Shown here piece after piece: positions 1 through 7,959 of a DNA stretch of 39,534 nt. The translations under genes and the position numbers were made by a program. The DNA is from Terriglobia bacterium (lineage in GTDB: Bacteria; Acidobacteriota; Terriglobia; Bryobacterales; UBA6623), in contig VXMF01000032.1 of assembly GCA_009841225.1 (NCBI GenBank), positions 1 through 39,534 of the forward strand. Reading direction: 5' to 3'. The notes beneath the pieces are model-generated. The model worked only from the letters and a program-made list of their open reading frames with translations. It did not search any database and was not told the origin of the DNA. Every line of letters begins with the position of its first letter. The first letter of the stretch is position 1.

Positions 1-224
1 ATCGACTCCATCCTCCCAAGAAATGGAGCCTCCAGGAAACCCGGTACGGTTCAGTCTCACAGTTTCAGCGTATCGCAACTCCAGGTTCCGCCCTGCGTTC
101 CCGTGCTCCGCGTGGCCGCCGCACCGTCCCCGCCGATGGATTGGCAATCATTGGGGAGAACGTGAAGTCGAACTCGCGGGACGGGAAGGCACCGTTGGCG
201 AGGAAGGACGGTAACCGCGACCAC

Positions 225-238
225 TTGACACATATACT
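225..238 (+). promoter_or_regulatory. possible promoter elements before the DUF433 cassette
   Basis: A TTGACA hexamer (225-230) and a TATACT hexamer (233-238) lie directly before the ATG at 245. They are too close together to be one -35/-10 pair. The likelier reading is TATACT as a -10 box driving a leaderless or nearly leaderless transcript. No good -35 is seen 17 bp upstream of it. The first 244 bases hold no gene I can support. Confidence 0.22.
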
Positions 239-244
239 GCAGGC

Positions 245-523
245 ATGACGCGACTGGATCGAATCACCCGTGATCCCGACGTCATGGGTGGACGCCCATG
301 CATTCGACGGCTTCGCGTTACGGTTGCGACCATCGTGGGGCTGCTGGCCACCGACCATCACGCAGACGACGTGTTGGCCGCCTACCCGTATCTTGAGCGC
401 GACGACATCCGCCAAGCGCTGGCCTACGCTGCATGGCGCAGCGAGGAGCAGGAAGTCGCGGTCGGTTCAGCCGACGAGCCCGCGAGCCTCGATGGCGGGG
501 TTGCGAGCTGGTCGGGATGGTGA
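245..523 (+). CDS. DUF433 family protein, probable antitoxin (first of two)
   Basis: This 92-residue protein has the DUF433 pattern: an opening 'RITRDPDVMGGRPCIRR' block followed by a helix-turn-helix-like segment with 'YPYLERDDIRQALAYAAW'. DUF433 proteins are small DNA-binding proteins, often the antitoxin partner of PIN-like or DUF5615 toxins (family knowledge). Its stop is 6 nt before the next DUF433 gene, and a DUF5615-type toxin gene follows, so the three form one operon. The last 25 residues are low in structure and unlike the family core. Two antitoxin-like genes for one toxin is unusual; this copy could neutralise another toxin or be a duplicate. Confidence 0.8.
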   Translation: MTRLDRITRDPDVMGGRPCIRRLRVTVATIVGLLATDHHADDVLAAYPYLERDDIRQALAYAAWRSEEQEVAVGSADEPASLDGGVASWSGW

Positions 524-529
524 ATTATC

Positions 530-766
530 ATGGAAGGGATGCAGTCTGAATCGTGCTCCGTCGTCCACAGCGACCCAAAGATTTCCGGGGGCACGCCCGT
601 CTTTCGCGGCACACGGGTGCCGGTTCAGTCGCTCTTCGACTACCTTGAAGGTGGAGAGACTCTCGACCAGTTCCTCGATCAGTTCCCGTCGGTGACGAAG
701 GAGCAGGCGCTCGCTGCGCTGGATCTGGCGCGCGATTTCATTCTGGCCCGTGCGCGTTCTGCTTGA
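530..766 (+). CDS. DUF433 family protein, probable antitoxin (second of two)
   Basis: This is a 78-residue DUF433 protein. The diagnostic stretch is 'SDPKISGGTPVFRGTRVPV' followed by 'LFDYLEGGETLDQFLDQFP' and a C-terminal helix rich in Ala and Leu. It is more canonical than the preceding paralogue. Its 3' end overlaps the toxin gene start (GTG at 750) by 17 nt, the translational coupling expected of an antitoxin followed by its toxin. By family knowledge it should bind the toxin and repress the operon. The N-terminal extension before 'SCSVVHSDPK' may be shorter if the Met at residue 4 is used. Confidence 0.85.
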   Translation: MEGMQSESCSVVHSDPKISGGTPVFRGTRVPVQSLFDYLEGGETLDQFLDQFPSVTKEQALAALDLARDFILARARSA

Positions 767-1070
767 CGAGAATCTGCCACGCGCTCTCGCCTCGGAACTC
801 ACGGGGCACGACGTCAGCACCGTGCAAGCCGCGGGTTGGTCCGGAACTCAGAACGGTGAGTTGCTTCGGCAGGCTCGCGACAGATTCGATGCCCTGCTGA
901 CCATGGATCGGGGCCTCCCGCACCAACATAATCTGAGCCTCCTCGGCCTGCGTATACTGATCATCCGGGCGCGGTCGAACCGCATGGTCCATCTGAAGCC
1001 ACTCGTCGGCAGCATTCTGAAGACACTGGACGCCATGTCGCCCGGCGAGCTACGCGAGGTCGGGACCTGA
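750..1070 (+). CDS. DUF5615 family PIN-like protein, probable toxin
   Basis: This 106-residue protein opens with 'RVLLDENLPRALASEL', the hallmark of DUF5615/Mut7-C-like PIN-fold proteins, in which the first Asp belongs to the acidic metal-binding site. A second acidic element is visible in 'ALLTMDRGLPHQHNL', followed by a hydrophobic strand 'GLRILIIRARSN'. PIN-fold members are metal-dependent ribonucleases, and DUF5615 genes are usually paired with DUF433 genes (established knowledge). The GTG start overlaps the upstream gene by 17 nt. Length is normal for the family. RNase activity and targets are inferred. Confidence 0.85.
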   Translation: MRVLLDENLPRALASELTGHDVSTVQAAGWSGTQNGELLRQARDRFDALLTMDRGLPHQHNLSLLGLRILIIRARSNRMVHLKPLVGSILKTLDAMSPGELREVGT

Positions 1071-1308
1071 CGGATAGTCCAGCCGGCGTCCGAAGCGCTC
1101 ACCTAACAACATGACTGGTACAGTAGACGATCAGCCAACCGCCGTCCTGCGTCACGCCGATAATTGGCGCCAACACATCGCCCGCGCTGGGTCCCACTTC
1201 GAATGCGCGGCCGGCGAACCCGATCCTCGCGCACACCGCGAACAGGTCAAGCCGGGTTGTCTGCGTTCAGGCTGAGCACTTGAATTGCCCTTGCGCAGGG
1301 AGAGTCGA

Positions 1309-1677
1309 ATGACGACTACCCTTCGCGCGGCCACGATCGCGGTCTTGTTTCCGATGGCAGCGGGGTGCGCCGAAGATAGCCTCCGCCTGCACGCCCGGCT
1401 TGCCTTGTCGTGCGGGGTGGGTGAGACGGCGAGGCCGACGGTTGTCGGCGACGGGCGCATCGGGGTCAATACCACCTTCCGCGCCGCACCCACAGCGGCG
1501 ACGATGGACGAGAACATCCTGTCCATGTACTTCTACAATGCCGAGACGGAGGAGATGGAGATCCCCGGAGCCGACATCCTGGCCGCACGTGTGGGTGATC
1601 GATGAGCACGACGTCGACGACCGCTACCCCTACCGTGAGGGAGGCGTCGTTGTCTGCTACAGGATCAACGAGTAGGC
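1309..1677 (+). pseudogene. possible small lipoprotein gene with an internal frameshift
   Basis: From the ATG at 1309 the product begins with a basic N-terminus, a hydrophobic stretch and 'MAAGC', a plausible lipobox. The first frame stops at 1605 after 99 codons. The adjacent frame continues with credible protein-like sequence, 'VWVIDEHDVDDRYPYREG' and onwards to a TAG at 1673-1675. A single-base shift near 1585-1595 would join the two into one protein of about 120 residues. I recognise no family. It may equally be non-coding GC-rich DNA. The stretch between this and the next remnant (about 1678-1850) shows nothing. Confidence 0.25.
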
Positions 1678-1840
1678 CGCGTTTCTTCTGACGGCAATCT
1701 ACTCGTCCGACGACGTAGGCGTCGAGAATTCCAGCCGTCCGGGACCTCTCCAGGAAAGTGCCCCAGTCCTCCCCCAGCTTGTCGAATCGCTGCCGCCGCT
1801 TCTCTCGTAACTCCAGTCGCGCACCTACCGCCGGCTGACC

Positions 1841-2122
1841 TCGTCATGCACTCCGCGCCCCTTCGAGAGCTGGTTGCTGCTGCGCGGCATGCGGACCGTC
1901 GTCCTGCGCGTCACGCAGTCGGCGAGGGTCGTCCGGTTGTTCCGCCTGTTCCACAACGCGACGTCGCTCGGCGGCACCGAGAGCCTCGCCGAGCAGCGCC
2001 GGATGTCGGAGGGGCGCGGCTCCCCCGTTCCCGACGACCTCGTGCGGTTCTCGGTCGGCATCGAGGCGGCCGAGGACCTCATCGCCGACATCGAGCAGGC
2101 GTTCGACCGCCTGTCCTCCTGA
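1841..2122 (+). pseudogene. internally deleted remnant of a cystathionine gamma-synthase-like PLP enzyme
   Basis: The translated fragment starts 'PFESWLLLRGMRT', matching the conserved 'SPFDAWLLLRGLRT' block of Cys/Met-metabolism PLP enzymes. It then jumps to 'LFHNATSLGGTESL', 'GSPVPDDLVRFSVGIE' and 'DLIADIEQAFDRL', the C-terminal signature of the family. The roughly 60 residues that normally separate these blocks are missing, and the fold-type I PLP-lysine domain is absent upstream. No ATG begins the frame; a TTG at 1874 is the only nearby start. It is a decayed copy of a cystathionine gamma-synthase or O-acetylhomoserine sulfhydrylase gene. Function is surely lost. Confidence 0.75.
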
Positions 2123-2135
2123 GGAGCCCGGCCCC

Positions 2136-2678
2136 ATGGCGCAGCCTGACGCAACGTTCCGGATCGACCCGGCCACGCCGGCCGACGTTCCGCTCATCCT
2201 CGCGCTCATCCGGGAGCTGGCCGACTACGAGAAGCTCCTGGACGACGTCGTGGCGACCGAGGCAATGATCCATGAGGCGCTCTTCGGCGACACGCCGCAC
2301 GCCGAGGCAGTCGTCGCCCGCGCCGGCGATGAACCCGTCGGTTTCGCCCTCTACTTCCACACCTTCTCGACCTTCCTGGCGCGCCCCGGCCTGTACCTCG
2401 AAGACCTCTACGTCCGCCCGGAGCACCGCGGCAACGGCTACGGCCGCCGACTACTCGTGCACCTTGCCCGCATCGCCGTCGAGCGAAACACCACCGTCTG
2501 GCGCTTCGAGTTCTACGACTGCTGGGACCTCGACACCAACCGCTGGATCGACGCCTTCGCCAAGGAACTAACTACCTTCCGCCCACACCAGACCCTCGAC
2601 GGCAAGACCCCCTCGCAATACCTTCAACAACTCACAACCCAAGAGGACCTTCCGCTCATATCTCCTGAACGCGCATAG
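2136..2678 (+). pseudogene. chimeric ORF: GNAT acetyltransferase N-part fused to a transposase C-terminal tail
   Basis: Residues 1 to about 112 form a GNAT N-acetyltransferase of the diamine/spermidine acetyltransferase type: 'FRIDPATPADVPLILALI', 'GFALYFHTFSTFLARPGL', and the acetyl-CoA loop 'VRPEHRGNGYGRRLL'. After 'LARIAVER' the expected GNAT C-terminal strand and helix are missing. Instead the ORF continues with 'FYDCWDLDTNRWIDAFAKE' and 'FRPHQTLDGKTPSQYL', the C-terminal end of a DDE (IS481/IS3-like) integrase. The junction is near 2480-2500. The open frame is accidental or selected; as an enzyme it should be inactive because the last part of the acetyl-CoA fold is gone. Gap to the upstream remnant is 13 nt. 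Confidence 0.75.
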
Positions 2679-2728
2679 GAACCGGTTCCCTAGCCAAGAA
2701 CGGTGTAGACTTACCCGACCGATACCAT

Positions 2729-2809
2729 GCTCAGATGGCCGCAGAGCCGCTGGCCACCAACGACCTCCAGAGCTGAAGACCCCAGGCTCGAATCCTGTTG
2801 GGCGCGCCA
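2729..2809 (+). tRNA. degenerate tRNA-like sequence with intact 3' end (possible attachment site remnant)
   Basis: Positions 2782-2809 read as a T-arm (loop CTCGAAT at 2787-2793, four of five stem pairs), a 7-nt acceptor strand TGGGCGC, discriminator G and encoded CCA. A D-arm-like GCTC...GAGC hairpin lies at 2729-2747. The spacing between the arms (34 nt) is too long for a class I tRNA. No anticodon stem with U33 is evident, and no 5' acceptor half (GCGCCCA) is present. I read it as a tRNA pseudogene or a 3' tRNA fragment left by integrase-mediated insertion. It lies between transposase debris and the KAP gene, where the local composition changes. Confidence 0.45.
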
Positions 2810-2913
2810 ACTCCTTCAGGCCTTTCTCAACCATTCGCACCGACGAGAATCTGCGGCTTTCCTGTCGTAACCACTATCGTCACGATGCTCGTTGTTCGTC
2901 CCCGAGGAACACG

Positions 2914-5484
2914 ATGCCAACAATCGCTTCAGTTTCCCTACGCCTGCGACTCTGGCGACGCGCCAGTCGCTGGTTCTCAGTCCTCTCCCTTGGATTTCTT
3001 GGGTTCTTGGCATTCGAGTCAATCCTATCCCTCATGTGGCGATCCACACTCTTCCTTGGCATCCCTGACCATCCTGAATTCTCAGCGATCCTAGTCTGGG
3101 TGGTCACCTTTCTACTCTTCTACGTAGCGACCGAGCCAATACGCTTCCGTCGTAGCCAATGGCTTCGCCTACCCTGGTATCCCGCCACCTGGCTAGCCGT
3201 ACCTATTGCCTGCATACTTGCAGTGGCCGCCGAGCGATTCTATAGTCCAATCCGCCTTCCAACAGCCGAGGTCCATTGGCAGCAGACCGAGATCATCTTA
3301 CCAATCGCCGTCGCGTTCTTGGCCGCCATCGTGCTGCACCAGTTACCGTGGAGCGATCGCCGCCCACGCGAATCGGTATCCTCGCGAACGCCCGATGTCA
3401 CCAACGAGCAACTCCACGAGTGGCTGTCCTCAGGTGAGTACCCCATACAACGATCCGACCAGGATCTCTTTCAACATCAACGGATCAGTACCCGCATTGC
3501 GACGACCCTTGTGCAGCATACCCGCTCCGTCGCCTTATTAGGTGATTTCGGCAGCGGAAAGAGCAGCATCCTCAACCTCCTTTCTGCCGAACTACGCCAT
3601 ACAAGACCCACCATTATTATCGCAGACTTTGACGTCTGGGCCGTGCCACGACCAGCGGACGTACCCCGTCTCGCACTGGACCGCATCATCACGGCTCTCG
3701 ATGACTACGCTGATACCATCGCACTGCGAGGCCTACCAGTAACCTATCAGCGACTTGTGGCCGCAGTTCCCGGTCGATGGCTGCACCGGGTTCTCAGCAT
3801 CCACCGTAATCCGGCCGACTCCTTGGAGGAACTGCAACGCCTCACACCCGTCCTAGAGGCCCTGAATGCCCGGATTGTTTTGATTGTGCAGGACGTGGAA
3901 CGCGCTGGAGACAATTTTGACACGCGCCACTTGCAACGCCTGCTTTGGGCTCTACGCGACCTTCCTCTCGTTTCCTTTGTCTTGGCCATCGACCGTACCA
4001 CCGCTCTCGACTTTTCGAAGCTGTGCGATTCGATCGAGATCGTCGAACCAATCGGCCATGACCAAGTCGCTACCATTGTTAACTCGGCCTTCGCTCATTG
4101 GATGTCCGCATACTCGTACATTGATCCACATCCAAACCGTGAACGTGGCAAGCTCCGCTTGAACTACGTACGCATCGGCGGTATGATTGATCGGTGGAGG
4201 CGCGCGAATAGAAGTACCCCAATCGACGACGCGGTCAGCCTACTTCAAACTCCCCGCGCCTTAAAGCACGTGCTCCGCCGCGTAGACCACGTATGGCAAA
4301 ATCTACATGGAGAGATCGATCTGGACGACCTCTTTCTTCTGGCAGTCCTACGGCAATCCGCTCCGCCTGTATACGACTTCATCGTCTCTCATATTGACGC
4401 AGCCCGACTCGATCCGACCGAACTTGCACCTCAGACGATGACGGTCTCCGATGACTGGGACCAACTCATGCGCGAGCAACCCAACGCTCACGCGACGCAA
4501 CGCCTCGTAGATCTGCTGGGAGTTCGCCGCATCTCGCGTACACAACCCCAAAACGCAACCGCTTCGCCGCAGGGCGTGCATCAAGGCGGCCATGTGGACT
4601 ACTTTCGTCGGATCGTGGCTGAACAGTTAGACATGGAGGAGGTCAGGGATCAAGTAGTGTTGCGCCAAATGGACCGTTGGAAAGAGAATCGCGCAACAGA
4701 AATGGTAGATGAGCTACTCGCCGCAACCGAGAGGGCCGACGGGTACGTTGACGTCTGGGAGCAGTTTTCCGATAGGTGTTCTGAGGAAGAATTGGTCGAA
4801 CTCACGTCGACCCTTGCTCGGTCCATTCTCCAACGCGACGGGTCGGAGGCAGCGGCCGATCACCCAGCCCTACTTGCACTCTGGCGTCGATGCAATCGGC
4901 GACTACCACGAGATAGATACGTCGATTGGTTATTGCATATCATAACCACGGGTCTATCGGTGAGTTTACACTTTTCTAACGGGTTCTACAGCTATTGGAC
5001 TGGCGACCACGGGATTGTCGGCGAAGACCAGCGCGCGGCGATACGCGAAGGGGTGGTCGCTAGTGTGAGGGTGCAGATCAACTCTGGCGCGGCCTTGGCT
5101 GCCCGACTTCACCCCGCATATCCTTGGGACGTCGGACGTCTGATCCGGCAGGGTGGTTCTGAGATTGCAGATTTTGCGGTGTGGCGAGACTACCTCGCAC
5201 CGATTCTGATAGAGGGAGCGGATATTGAGCCGGCGATTGTTCTACCGGAGGTGGCTAATCTGATAGCTACGGAGGCCAGCACGGTGAGAGCCGCTGGAGT
5301 GGACCCGCCGATTTTCGTTAATCGATACGAGATCGACCGTGAGCGGTGCGCAGCGCTGTTCGGTGAGTACCTTGACGTCGTACTTGAGAGGCTTGCCGCG
5401 TACGACGGAGCTGACCCGTACGCTTCGAGAGCGAGAGAGGACTCCGCCAGATGGCTCGGCGAAAGGCAGGGCGGGGGCAGATGA
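2914..5484 (+). CDS. membrane-anchored KAP-type P-loop NTPase
   Basis: This 856-residue protein has four hydrophobic segments near residues 22-40, 57-72, 91-106 and 126-142, then a cytosolic NTPase domain. Walker A is 'GDFGSGKSS' at 210-218, and Walker B is the hydrophobic strand ending in Asp-Val-Glu at about 321-329. The 'DFDVWAVPRP' stretch and a sensor-like 'LVSFVLAIDRT' fit the KAP family (named for Kidins220, ARMS and PifA). The family includes the phage-exclusion protein PifA, and members sit in defence islands. The C-terminal 400 residues show no domain I can name. SD-like GAGGA precedes the ATG. Its G+C (about 55% in a sampled line) is lower than the right half of the window, suggesting transfer. 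It stands alone, without an evident partner. Confidence 0.8.
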   Translation: MPTIASVSLRLRLWRRASRWFSVLSLGFLGFLAFESILSLMWRSTLFLGIPDHPEFSAILVWVVTFLLFYVATEPIRFRRSQWLRLPWYPATWLAVPIACILAVAAERFYSPIRLPTAEVHWQQTEIILPIAVAFLAAIVLHQLPWSDRRPRESVSSRTPDVTNEQLHEWLSSGEYPIQRSDQDLFQHQRISTRIATTLVQHTRSVALLGDFGSGKSSILNLLSAELRHTRPTIIIADFDVWAVPRPADVPRLALDRIITALDDYADTIALRGLPVTYQRLVAAVPGRWLHRVLSIHRNPADSLEELQRLTPVLEALNARIVLIVQDVERAGDNFDTRHLQRLLWALRDLPLVSFVLAIDRTTALDFSKLCDSIEIVEPIGHDQVATIVNSAFAHWMSAYSYIDPHPNRERGKLRLNYVRIGGMIDRWRRANRSTPIDDAVSLLQTPRALKHVLRRVDHVWQNLHGEIDLDDLFLLAVLRQSAPPVYDFIVSHIDAARLDPTELAPQTMTVSDDWDQLMREQPNAHATQRLVDLLGVRRISRTQPQNATASPQGVHQGGHVDYFRRIVAEQLDMEEVRDQVVLRQMDRWKENRATEMVDELLAATERADGYVDVWEQFSDRCSEEELVELTSTLARSILQRDGSEAAADHPALLALWRRCNRRLPRDRYVDWLLHIITTGLSVSLHFSNGFYSYWTGDHGIVGEDQRAAIREGVVASVRVQINSGAALAARLHPAYPWDVGRLIRQGGSEIADFAVWRDYLAPILIEGADIEPAIVLPEVANLIATEASTVRAAGVDPPIFVNRYEIDRERCAALFGEYLDVVLERLAAYDGADPYASRAREDSARWLGERQGGGR

Positions 5485-5665
5485 CGGGGCGGCAACTCGG
5501 CCGACGACTCCATTTCACGCTCGGCATTCACTAGGAGAATCCTGCAAGGGCGCAACTCGATGAGCCGTCGGGCTTCCAGGGCTTCCGATGCGATGGCCGT
5601 GGGAACGGGCCTCTGACATCCTCCAAGGTCACGGTTGGGTCCGAACTCGCCGACTCCGCCGCGGG

Positions 5666-5720
5666 TGTCAACGGTCATTCAAAACTCCCCCACCTGCGGT
5701 CATCGGAAAATCCCCCACCT
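5666..5720. repeat. right end of an IS21-family element with tandem end repeats
   Basis: The sequence starts TGTCA at 5666. It holds two imperfect copies of one 23-nt motif at 5673-5695 and 5698-5720 (both begin GGTCAT and end CCCCCACCT). IS21-family ends typically begin TGT and carry repeated transposase-binding motifs of about this size. The istB remnant points toward this end from the other side. No matching left end is visible, so a target-site duplication cannot be scored. The 180 bases between the KAP stop and this end show no gene. Confidence 0.65.
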
Positions 5721-5848
5721 TCTGGTTGAAACATCGATGAGATTGGTGCCTGTGGTCGCTGTGGGCAGGCCGTCAGCGGCCTGTCCAAGGCGATGTGGGC
5801 GCGTCCTCGCGTCCACGGCGCCGGCAACGTCCACAGGCCTCCCATCGC

Positions 5849-6517
5849 TCACGCTCCCGCGGTGGTGGGCTTCACCACACCGGACTTCAACTTGTCCTTC
5901 AGCCGATACGAATCGCCCCGGATGCTGATCGTCGTCGCGTGATGCAGGATCCGGTCGAGGATCGCGCTGGCGATCACGCGGTCGCCGAAGACGTTGCCCC
6001 AGCCGCCGAAGCTCTGGTTGCTGGTCAGGATCATCGGACCGCGCTCGTAGCGCCGGCTGATGAGCTGGAAGAACAGCGTCGCCGCCTGCCGGTCGATCGG
6101 CAGGTACCCGATTTCGTCGATCATCAGTAGCCGCGGGATCATGAAGACCTTCAGCTTGTCGTCGAAGCGACCCTCGTTCAGCGCCTTGGTCAACGTGGTC
6201 AACATCGCTGCGGCCGTCGTGAACGGCACCCGGTAGCGGTGCTCGATCACCTTGAGACCGAGCCCCACGGCCAGGTGGGTCTTCCCCACCCCGGGTGGGC
6301 CGAGCAGGACCAGGTTCTCCCCGTGCTCGACGAAGTGGCACAGGCTCAGCTTCTGGATCTGCTTCCGGTCGACCGAGGGTTGGTAGCCGAAGTCGAAGCT
6401 GTCGAGCCCCTTAATGAACGGGAACCGGGCCAGGTTGGTCCGCATCGTGACATGCTTGGCGGTCTTTGCGGACACCTCCTCGCTCAACAGGCCGTCGAGA
6501 TAGTCGGCTATAGGAGA
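5849..6517 (-). pseudogene. istB: IstB-like ATPase of an IS21-family element, 5'-truncated
   Basis: The translated sequence contains 'ADYLDGLLSEEVSAKTAKH', 'FDFGYQPSVDRKQIQKL', Walker A 'LLGPPGVGKTHLAVGLG', Walker B '[17 protein letters not shown]', and '[18 protein letters not shown]'. All are classic IstB features (AAA+ helper of the IstA transposase). Homology begins abruptly near 6517, so about 30 N-terminal residues are missing. Upstream in-frame codons to 6667 belong to unrelated DNA. No istA gene or left end is present, so the element cannot move by itself. It ends about 130 nt inside the IS21-type right end at 5666. Confidence 0.85.
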
Positions 6518-6524
6518 GTTCCGC

Positions 6525-6890
6525 GTGAAGCCGCTCGCGACCGTCACGAGACTCGATGTGGAGCAAGCTCTTCGGTCGATGAATGCCGTCCTGAACGTCA
6601 TCCGTCGCCGGCTGCTTGGGGCAGGAACTGTGGTGGGCGACCAGATCGTCGTCGGCGGCCCGTCCACGGGTGCTAACGCCCTTGTGGCCGAGATTCAAGC
6701 CCTTGTCGAGTTGGGACGTCGGTTCGCTGCGCTCGTAGGGATGAAGGGCAACGAAGGTGACGTGGAGAGCGTCTGCGAGGCGATGGCGAAGCTAAGAGAC
6801 GGCAGCGTCGAGCGATACGAGGCCGCGCGCTCGTTGGAGGAGTTTGTGCAACGGTTTGGCGTTGGTGTCGAACCTGGGTCGTCCGCGTGA
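6525..6890 (+). pseudogene. hypothetical gene fragment cut at its 5' end by IS21 debris
   Basis: This open frame of 121 codons reads as a believable helical protein: 'ALRSMNAVLNVIRRRLLGA', 'ALVAEIQALVELGRRFAAL' and 'RYEAARSLEEFVQRFGV'. It begins right at the point where istB homology stops on the opposite strand, so its true 5' part was probably lost when the IS fragment joined. The layout faintly resembles AbiU2-like proteins, but I would not assign it. Region 6891-7155 downstream shows no gene. Confidence 0.35.
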
Positions 6891-7155
6891 GTCCTCTGAA
6901 CACGGCTCGGCGCGAGCTTAGTGAGCGTGCTTCTGGAGCGGCCACGCCCGACGGATGGGCTTCAGCATCGGACCGACGCGGCTCTCAGGAGCGCTTACTG
7001 CCTGCTTTTGTCGCGTTATAGCTCTCGTTTGCCGTGGCAGTATGAAGCGGGCGCACTGTAACGATGATTGCAGCCGCGCGCTTTACCGTGTTACCTTGCT
7101 TTGTCATGTCCTATATGGCGAGGAACCGGCACGACGCCGGCCTTGCCGGAGGGCG

Positions 7156-7821
7156 TCACCGCAGGTCCTCCCAGAACGAGCGCGCCTTGCGCAGCAGGTC
7201 GTCACGACCACTCCCGTGTCCCCGACGCGGCAGAAGGCACGTCCTCTTCTCCCACTCGGGGCAGTGGAGCACGATGCCATCATACGAAAACCCTCCGAGC
7301 GCAAAGATCCCGCGGGGTTCCAGGGCTTCCAGCAGGGGCGCAACAAGATGGAGCATCCCGACCTTGCAAGCGTTCGCGTCCGGTCTTGCGTTGTCTCGCG
7401 TGCGCCAGGGCACGACGTTGAGGATCGCGATGTCATCCAGCGAAGAACCGCTGGCCTTTATGGCGACCTCGTAGAACCTGTCGTTGATAAACCAACTGGA
7501 GATGGCGTCCTTCTGCACCCGGTTGGCTTCCGCGAATGCGGCCGCCAGCTTTTCGAGTGGTGCGTCCCGGAACCGCGCCATCGCCTGATACACAGGGTCG
7601 TCGGCTTCGAGTGGTGTGTTGCGGTCAGGAACTCCGGGGTTCTGGGCTAGCACCAGCGGAGAGCCGCGCCGGCTGAACTTCGGCCCCAGATACACCCAGG
7701 GGGCCGGAGTCTCCGCGCCGACGATGCCGGCTTTGTCGAAGAAGAAACTTGGCTTCCGCGCAGCTACGTCGCGCAGCACGGCCAAGACGGATACGCAGTC
7801 CGGCCGCGTCTTGTCAGTCAT
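7156..7821 (-). CDS. uracil-DNA-glycosylase-like protein
   Basis: The 221-residue product has a 'LVLAQNPGVPDRN' motif near residue 57. This resembles the water-activating Gly-Gln-Asn/Asp-Pro-Gly loop of the uracil-DNA glycosylase-like fold. 'DIAILNVVPWRTRDN' near the middle matches the post-motif strand in distant family members, and 'GIFALGGFSYDGIVLHCPEW' follows. The usual second motif (His-Pro-Ser) is not clear. I chose the ATG at 7821; an in-frame GTG at 7845 adds eight residues. It is the last minus-strand gene of the defence island, 138 bp after the membrane-protein gene. A role in attacking or repairing modified DNA is inference; it could be an unrelated Rossmann-like protein. Confidence 0.45.
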   Translation of the reverse strand: MTDKTRPDCVSVLAVLRDVAARKPSFFFDKAGIVGAETPAPWVYLGPKFSRRGSPLVLAQNPGVPDRNTPLEADDPVYQAMARFRDAPLEKLAAAFAEANRVQKDAISSWFINDRFYEVAIKASGSSLDDIAILNVVPWRTRDNARPDANACKVGMLHLVAPLLEALEPRGIFALGGFSYDGIVLHCPEWEKRTCLLPRRGHGSGRDDLLRKARSFWEDLR

Positions 7822-7959
7822 GGCGTCGCACTCCGCAGTCCGCACCCCGCACGCGGGCGAGTTTCGAGGATACCGTCTGCGGGCCTGTCAGGGTTCCGGA
7901 TGGGGTTGGGGATCGTCTCGGCGCTCCGGCGCTCGCATCTCCTCGCATGCGTCGTCCTC

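Noticed and set aside
5849..6667. An intact istB gene starting at 6667
   Set aside because: IstB homology stops at about 6517. Codons upstream belong to unrelated DNA that reads as a gene fragment on the other strand.
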